Source: Streptomyces guryensis
GTDB taxonomy: Bacteria > Actinomycetota > Actinomycetes > Streptomycetales > Streptomycetaceae
NCBI RefSeq assembly: GCF_021261325.1
Contig: NZ_JAJSBI010000012.1
Coordinates: forward strand, 1 to 64,000
DNA length: 64,000 nucleotides
Direction of reading: 5' to 3'
Of this stretch, positions 59,869 through 64,000 are shown piece by piece (positions within the stretch are counted from its first letter, which is position 1; every line of letters begins with the position of its first letter). The notes under the pieces are model-generated. The model worked only from the letters and a program-made list of their open reading frames with translations, made no database searches and was not told the origin of the DNA. Made by a program: the position numbers and the translations under genes.

Positions 59869-60867
59869 GTGGCCGAGCTGTTCTACGACGCCGACGCCGA
59901 CCTGTCCATCATCCAGGGCCGCAAGGTCGCGGTCATCGGTTACGGCAGCCAGGGCCACGCCCACGCGCTGTCGCTGCGTGACTCGGGTGTCGACGTCCGT
60001 GTCGGTCTGCACGAGGGCTCCAAGTCCAAGGCGAAGGCCGAGGAGCAGGGCCTGCGCGTGGTGACGCCGTCGGAGGCCGCCGCAGAGGCCGACGTCATCA
60101 TGATCCTGGTGCCGGACCCCATCCAGGCCCAGGTCTACGAGGAGTCCATCAAGGACAACCTCAAGGACGGCGACGCGCTGTTCTTCGGCCACGGCCTGAA
60201 CATCCGCTTCGACTTCATCAAGCCCCCGGCGAACGTCGACGTGTGCATGGTCGCCCCCAAGGGCCCGGGCCACCTGGTGCGCCGTCAGTACGAGGAGGGC
60301 CGCGGCGTTCCGTGCATCGCCGCCGTGGAGCAGGACGCGACCGGCAACGCCTTCGCGCTCGCGCTGTCGTACGCCAAGGGTATCGGCGGCACCCGCGCCG
60401 GCGTCATCAAGACCACCTTCACCGAGGAGACCGAGACCGACCTGTTCGGTGAGCAGGCCGTTCTCTGCGGTGGTACGGCCGCGCTGGTCAAGGCCGGTTT
60501 CGAGACGCTGACCGAGGCCGGCTACCAGCCGGAGATCGCGTACTTCGAGTGCCTGCACGAGCTGAAGCTGATCGTGGACCTCATGTACGAGGGCGGCCTG
60601 GAGAAGATGCGCTGGTCGATCTCCGAGACCGCCGAGTGGGGCGACTACGTCACCGGCCCGCGCATCATCACCGACGCCACCAAGGCCGAGATGAAGAAGG
60701 TCCTCGCCGAGATCCAGGACGGCACCTTCGCCCGTGAGTGGATGGCCGAGTACCACGGCGGTCTGAAGAAGTACAACGAGTACAAGACCGCGGACTCCGA
60801 GCACCTGCTGGAGACCACCGGCAAGCAGCTGCGCAAGCTGATGAGCTGGGTGGACGAGGAGGCGTGA
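59869..60867 (+). CDS. ilvC: Ketol-acid reductoisomerase
   Basis: 332 residues, short class I form. NADPH-binding KVAVIGYGSQGHAHALSLRDSGVDV at residues 19-43, PKGPGHLVRRQYEEGRGVP, and C-terminal helical metal-site region with EETETDLFGEQAVLCGG and ECLHELKLIVDLMYEGG. Converts acetolactate to dihydroxyisovalerate. GTG start with AAGGAGAG upstream (eight bases). Follows ilvBN with a hairpin and likely own promoter between them. Confidence 0.97.
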   Translation: MAELFYDADADLSIIQGRKVAVIGYGSQGHAHALSLRDSGVDVRVGLHEGSKSKAKAEEQGLRVVTPSEAAAEADVIMILVPDPIQAQVYEESIKDNLKDGDALFFGHGLNIRFDFIKPPANVDVCMVAPKGPGHLVRRQYEEGRGVPCIAAVEQDATGNAFALALSYAKGIGGTRAGVIKTTFTEETETDLFGEQAVLCGGTAALVKAGFETLTEAGYQPEIAYFECLHELKLIVDLMYEGGLEKMRWSISETAEWGDYVTGPRIITDATKAEMKKVLAEIQDGTFAREWMAEYHGGLKKYNEYKTADSEHLLETTGKQLRKLMSWVDEEA

Positions 60868-61182
60868 CCTCCGTGTCCCGTGGCGGTGCCCTCAGCCGGG
60901 GGCGCCGCCGCGGGGCTCCGCCCCGGACCCCGCTCCTCAATCTCCCCCACTGCCTTAAGGGCGTGGGGGGACCCCCAAGGGGCTGACCTTGTTGTCCAGC
61001 CCGTCGATTCACGTCCGGGTGATCCTTCCGCAGAGGCGTAAGACGATCGTCGCCGCGCCACTACACTGCCGTACTACATACGCGTCAGGCCCACAGCGTC
61101 GTGCGTCTTCCACGCGGCTAGCAAACCTCCACCGCCTGCGGCCGTCGGGACGGCCGTCCGCATTGGACTTGTGAGGACTCAC
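60868..61182. other. 315-base spacer between ilvC and serA
   Basis: Contains repeat copy C with its hairpins (about 60898-61012) and then the serA promoter region. No gene. No clear -10 is identifiable. Confidence 0.55.
60898..61012. repeat. Long inverted-repeat intergenic element, copy C (variant)
   Basis: GGGGCTCCGCCCC, then GGACCCCGCTCCTCAATCTCC, a CCCCCACTGCC/GGGCGTGGGGG stem (60944-60969) and later GGGGCTGACC and CAGCCCGTCGATTC. It is a shuffled variant of copy A, in which the CAAACGCCGG core is replaced. Lies right after ilvC and probably terminates it. Confidence 0.65.
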
Positions 61183-62772
61183 GTGAGCTCGAAACCTGTC
61201 GTACTCATCGCTGAAGAGCTGTCGCCCGCGACCGTGGACGCACTTGGCCCGGACTTCGAGATCCGGCACTGCAACGGAGCGGACCGAGCCGAGCTGCTCC
61301 CCGCCATCGCAGAGGTCGACGCGATCCTGATCCGCTCCGCCACCAAGGTGGACGCCGAGGCGATCGCCGCCGCGCACAAGCTGAAGGTCGTCGCACGAGC
61401 CGGCGTCGGCCTGGACAACGTGGACGTCTCCGCCGCCACCAAGGCCGGCGTGATGGTCGTCAACGCCCCCACCTCGAACATCGTGACCGCCGCCGAGCTC
61501 GCCTGCGGTCTCCTCGTCGCCACCGCCCGCCACATCCCGCAGGCCAACGCCGCGCTGAAGAACGGCGAGTGGAAGCGCAGCAAGTACACGGGCGTCGAGC
61601 TCGCCGAGAAGACCCTCGGTGTCGTCGGCCTCGGGCGGATCGGTGCGCTGGTCGCCCAGCGCATGTCCGGCTTCGGCATGAAGGTCGTCGCCTACGACCC
61701 CTACATCCAGCCCGCCCGCGCCGCCCAGATGGGCGTCAAGGTGCTGTCGCTGGACGAGCTGCTCGAGGTCTCCGACTTCATCACCGTGCACCTGCCGAAG
61801 ACTCCCGAGACCGTCGGCCTGATCGGCGACGAGGCGCTGCGCAAGGTCAAGCCGAGCGTGCGCATCGTCAACGCCGCGCGCGGCGGGATCGTGGACGAGG
61901 AGGCGCTGTACTCCGCCCTCAAGGAGGGCCGGGTCGCCGGTGCCGGTCTGGACGTGTACGCGAAGGAGCCCTGCACGGACTCCCCGCTGTTCGAGTTCGA
62001 CCAGGTCGTCGCCACCCCGCACCTCGGCGCCTCCACCGACGAGGCGCAGGAGAAGGCCGGTATCGCCGTCGCCCGTTCGGTGCGGCTCGCCCTCGCCGGT
62101 GAGCTCGTGCCGGACGCGGTGAACGTGCAGGGCGGTGTCATCGCCGAGGACGTCAAGCCGGGCCTGCCCCTCGCCGAGCGCCTGGGCCGCATCTTCACCG
62201 CGCTCGCGGGCGAGGTCGCGGTCCGCCTCGACGTCGAGGTGTACGGCGAGATCACCCAGCACGACGTGAAGGTGCTGGAGCTGTCCGCCCTCAAGGGTGT
62301 CTTCGAGGACGTCGTCGACGAGACGGTGTCCTACGTCAACGCCCCGCTGTTCGCTCAGGAGCGCGGCGTCGAGGTGCGGCTGACCACCAGCTCGGAGTCG
62401 GCCGACCACCGCAACGTCGTCACCGTGCGCGGCACGCTCGGCACCGGCGAGGAGGTGTCGGTCTCCGGCACGCTGGCCGGGCCGAAGCACCTGCAGAAGA
62501 TCGTGGCCGTCGGTGAGTACGACGTCGACCTCGCCCTTGCCGACCACATGGTGGTGCTGCGGTACGAGGACCGTCCCGGTGTCGTCGGCACGGTGGGCCG
62601 CATCTTCGGCGAGGCGGGTATCAACATCGCCGGTATGCAGGTCTCGCGGGCCGTGGCCGGCGGCGAGGCGCTGGCCGTGCTGACCGTCGACGACACGGTG
62701 CCGTCCGCGGTGCTGGTCGAGGTTGAGGCGGAGATCGGGGCGACGTTCGCCCGCTCGGTGAACCTGGTCTGA
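61183..62772 (+). CDS. serA: D-3-phosphoglycerate dehydrogenase
   Basis: 529 residues. First enzyme of serine synthesis. NAD motif LGVVGLGRIGALVAQRM near residues 145-161, catalytic Arg in VNAARGGIVDEEAL, Glu in AGLDVYAKEP, His in ATPHLGASTDEAQEKAG. Followed by the ASB domain (residues about 320-450) and a C-terminal ACT domain (MVVLRYEDRPGVVGTVGRIFGEAGINIAGMQVSR) for serine feedback, as in the long actinobacterial form. GTG 61183 with GAGGA upstream; the frame to 61171 adds only four residues. Confidence 0.97.
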   Translation: MSSKPVVLIAEELSPATVDALGPDFEIRHCNGADRAELLPAIAEVDAILIRSATKVDAEAIAAAHKLKVVARAGVGLDNVDVSAATKAGVMVVNAPTSNIVTAAELACGLLVATARHIPQANAALKNGEWKRSKYTGVELAEKTLGVVGLGRIGALVAQRMSGFGMKVVAYDPYIQPARAAQMGVKVLSLDELLEVSDFITVHLPKTPETVGLIGDEALRKVKPSVRIVNAARGGIVDEEALYSALKEGRVAGAGLDVYAKEPCTDSPLFEFDQVVATPHLGASTDEAQEKAGIAVARSVRLALAGELVPDAVNVQGGVIAEDVKPGLPLAERLGRIFTALAGEVAVRLDVEVYGEITQHDVKVLELSALKGVFEDVVDETVSYVNAPLFAQERGVEVRLTTSSESADHRNVVTVRGTLGTGEEVSVSGTLAGPKHLQKIVAVGEYDVDLALADHMVVLRYEDRPGVVGTVGRIFGEAGINIAGMQVSRAVAGGEALAVLTVDDTVPSAVLVEVEAEIGATFARSVNLV

Positions 62773-62781
62773 GGGTGCCGT

Positions 62782-62922
62782 CTGGGGGCTGCCGCCCCCA
62801 GGCCCCCGCTTTCGGCCCTTGAGGGGCCTCGTCCTCAAACGCCGGACGGGCTGGAATTACCTGAGCCTGTCTGATCGCTGATCGCTGAACGCCGGACGGC
62901 TGAGAATGCCCGTCCGGCGTTC
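62782..62922. repeat. Long inverted-repeat intergenic element, copy D, with an extra 13-bp hairpin
   Basis: CTGGGGGCTGCCGCCCCCAG (62782-62801) folds on itself; GTCCTCAAACGCCGGACGGG, then CTG (62831-62853), is the shared core. A second perfect hairpin follows, GAACGCCGGACGG (62887-62899) with CCGTCCGGCGTTC (62910-62922). It lies between serA and the decayed TetR gene and probably ends serA. Confidence 0.8.
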
Positions 62923-62989
62923 TGCATGTGCCCTTACTCGTGATCGAGGCCACGGGGCACCGGTTCGAGCCCGGCAGGACCGGAGAGGA

Positions 62990-63310
62990 CGCGCAGTCGA
63001 CGCCGGCGGGTCCCTGGAGCGCTTCCAGGCGGTGTGGGGGAACATCGTCGGCGCGGTGGGGGAATCGCGCGCTATCTGGATGCTGAGCTTCGAGCTGATC
63101 CTCCAGGGCGACCGCATGCCGGAGGTGCGCCGGATGCTCGTCGAAGCGGAGGAGCAGGGCAAGGAGGCCGTCGACAGCGAGGGGCGCTTCTACCAGACCC
63201 TTCTCCAGGGGCGCATGGTGCAGTGGCTCTTCAGCCCCGAGACCGCGACGGACGCCACCCAGCTCACCGAGGGCCTGCGCCACGTCGTCGCCGGCGTCAA
63301 CGGGGGCTGA
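62990..63310 (+). pseudogene. TetR-family regulator remnant (C-terminal half only)
   Basis: The readable protein is SLERFQAVWGNIVGAVGESRAIWMLSFELILQGDRMPEVRRMLVEAEEQGKEAVDSEGRFYQ onward, ending at 63310. This matches a TetR ligand-binding domain. The N-terminal HTH is missing: upstream of it, at 62782-62922, are repeat copy D and its hairpin. Without an HTH it cannot act as a normal repressor. It is probably the leftover of an intact regulator of the neighbouring transporter. Confidence 0.65.
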
Positions 63311-63313
63311 CGC

Positions 63314-63352
63314 GCCCGTCGCGCATCTCCAGCACCCGGTCCGCGAAGTGCC
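63314..63352 (-). pseudogene. ABC transporter ATPase C-terminal scrap
   Basis: On the minus strand these bases read HFADRVLEMRDGR, the typical end of an ABC ATPase H-loop-distal segment (as in ADRVLEMRDGR of macrolide-export or lipoprotein-release type ATPases). The rest of the gene is gone; the MFS gene stop is next to it. Short, so low confidence. Confidence 0.3.
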
Positions 63353-63360
63353 AAGCGTTT

Positions 63361-64000
63361 TCAGTAGTCATTGTGGCGGCGATCACGCAGGACCGGTACC
63401 AGGGCACCCAGCATCAGCACCGCCGTCGTCGCGAAGGCCCCCGGGTAGCCGGTCAGCCCCGCGAGGATGCCGAAGCCCGCGGCGCCGACGCCCATGCCGC
63501 CGTCGTAGGCGAGGTTCCACAGGGCGCTGACCGTGCCGTAGGAGGAGGCGGAGACCCTGGCGTACATCAGTGTCAGGGTGGTGTTCTGCGCGATGCCGAA
63601 GCCGGCTCCGAACAGGGCGGTTCCCGCCACGACGGCGACCGCGCTGCCCGTCGCGGCGGTGACCAGTACGCCCGCCGCCGACAGGAGCAGGCCGGGCAGG
63701 ACGAGCCGGGTGCTGCCGTGCCGGTCGCTGTAGCGGCCCGACGCCCAGCGGGACACGGTCGCGGCGGCGGGCTGCACGAACAGGGCCAGGGTGACCACCC
63801 CGGCGGACGCCGAAGGGACGGCCAGCGGAAGGAAGGTGACCAGGACTCCGGCGGCCGTCGCGGTGGCCGCGAACACGACGACGGGTCGCAACAGCGTGCC
63901 CGTGCGCAGCCCGCGGACCACGCCCATCGGCTCCTCCGGCCCCCGCGATGCCTCCGATGCCTGCGATGCCTCCGATCGCGTCGGACGGTCCGGCAGCCCG
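63361..64000 (-). CDS. MFS transporter, C-terminal half (cut by window edge)
   Basis: About 213 residues visible; the 5' part lies beyond 64000. It starts within the central cytoplasmic loop, GLPDRPTRSEASQASEASRGPEEPMGVVRG, then helix 7 (LLRPVVVFAATATAAGVLVTFLPLAV) and helices 8-12. Helices 8-9 carry the loop ASGRYSDRHGSTRLVLPG typical of the MFS GxxxDRxGRR motif. The loop DNA has a nine-base repeat (GATGCCTCC-type) encoding the SEASQASEAS stretch. Substrate unknown; the nearby TetR remnant suggests a drug or metabolite exporter. Confidence 0.85.
   Translation of the reverse strand, partial: GLPDRPTRSEASQASEASRGPEEPMGVVRGLRTGTLLRPVVVFAATATAAGVLVTFLPLAVPSASAGVVTLALFVQPAAATVSRWASGRYSDRHGSTRLVLPGLLLSAAGVLVTAATGSAVAVVAGTALFGAGFGIAQNTTLTLMYARVSASSYGTVSALWNLAYDGGMGVGAAGFGILAGLTGYPGAFATTAVLMLGALVPVLRDRRHNDY

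Noticed and set aside
62958..62975. tRNA T-arm-like sequence (CCGGTTCGAGCCCGG) that could mark an att site
   Set aside because: Only four stem pairs, no acceptor, D or anticodon arm nearby, and no integrase or element boundary in view.

Overview
The window is GC-rich actinobacterial chromosome, almost certainly Streptomyces. Third codon positions are nearly all G or C, many starts are GTG, and several genes look leaderless with a TAGNNT/TACGGT -10 about six bases before the start. The gene order matches, from memory, the S. coelicolor core region of about SCO5470-SCO5515 (glyA-gcvHT ... opp ... mnmA ... ligA ... gatCAB ... ilvBNC ... serA). No tRNA, rRNA, CRISPR array or prophage is visible.

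Layout. 1-2500: glycine cleavage genes gcvT-gcvH-glyA (minus strand; glyA is cut by the window edge) behind a tandem glycine riboswitch. 2711-3379: a small P-loop protein. 3412-5453: a solo TnpB element whose ends can be deduced. 5636-7387: two SseB-like proteins. 7704-14065: a five-gene oligopeptide ABC transporter. 14163-25222: accessory and housekeeping genes, namely an M1 peptidase, a TRIC-type channel, an esterase, a thioesterase-like protein, a WYL regulator with its divergent partner, a TetR regulator facing small membrane proteins, a cysteine desulfurase and a Tat-exported multicopper oxidase. 25408-31047: an amidase, the tRNA thiolase MnmA, a hydrolase, DUF427, a LOG-family protein, an SDR and a MetE-like protein. 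31063-41406: DNA ligase LigA, the GGDEF-EAL protein RmdB, a TetR/DUF4267 pair, a cupin, and the gatC-gatA-(small membrane protein)-gatB operon. 41463-53631: a methyltransferase, an MMPL transporter, an acetyltransferase, a large LuxR-type regulator, a frameshifted sugar dehydrogenase next to a partly duplicated aldo/keto reductase, and a 2-hydroxyacid dehydrogenase. 53877-62772: a second GGDEF-EAL protein (CdgC-like), then ilvB-ilvN-ilvC and serA. 62906-64000: decayed TetR and ABC fragments and the end of an MFS transporter.

How genes work together. The gcv/glyA genes, serA and ilvBNC form one-carbon, serine and branched-chain amino-acid metabolism, under a glycine riboswitch and a peptide attenuator respectively. 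The cysteine desulfurase and MnmA are a plausible sulfur-donor pair for tRNA thiolation, though two opposite-strand genes separate them. GatCAB amidates mischarged tRNA. Two c-di-GMP enzymes lie 18 kb apart: one has intact GGDEF and EAL motifs plus a rare TTA (bldA) codon, the other has an intact GGDEF and an eroded EAL.

The most interesting items are the TnpB element (TTGAT at one junction, CTGAT at the other, and an ORF that runs to the right end), the TTA codon in rmdB, the 13-residue leader peptide of ilvB, the one-base frameshift in the sugar dehydrogenase, the partial aldo/keto reductase duplication, two TetR operator pairs, and several unexplained short tandem repeats.
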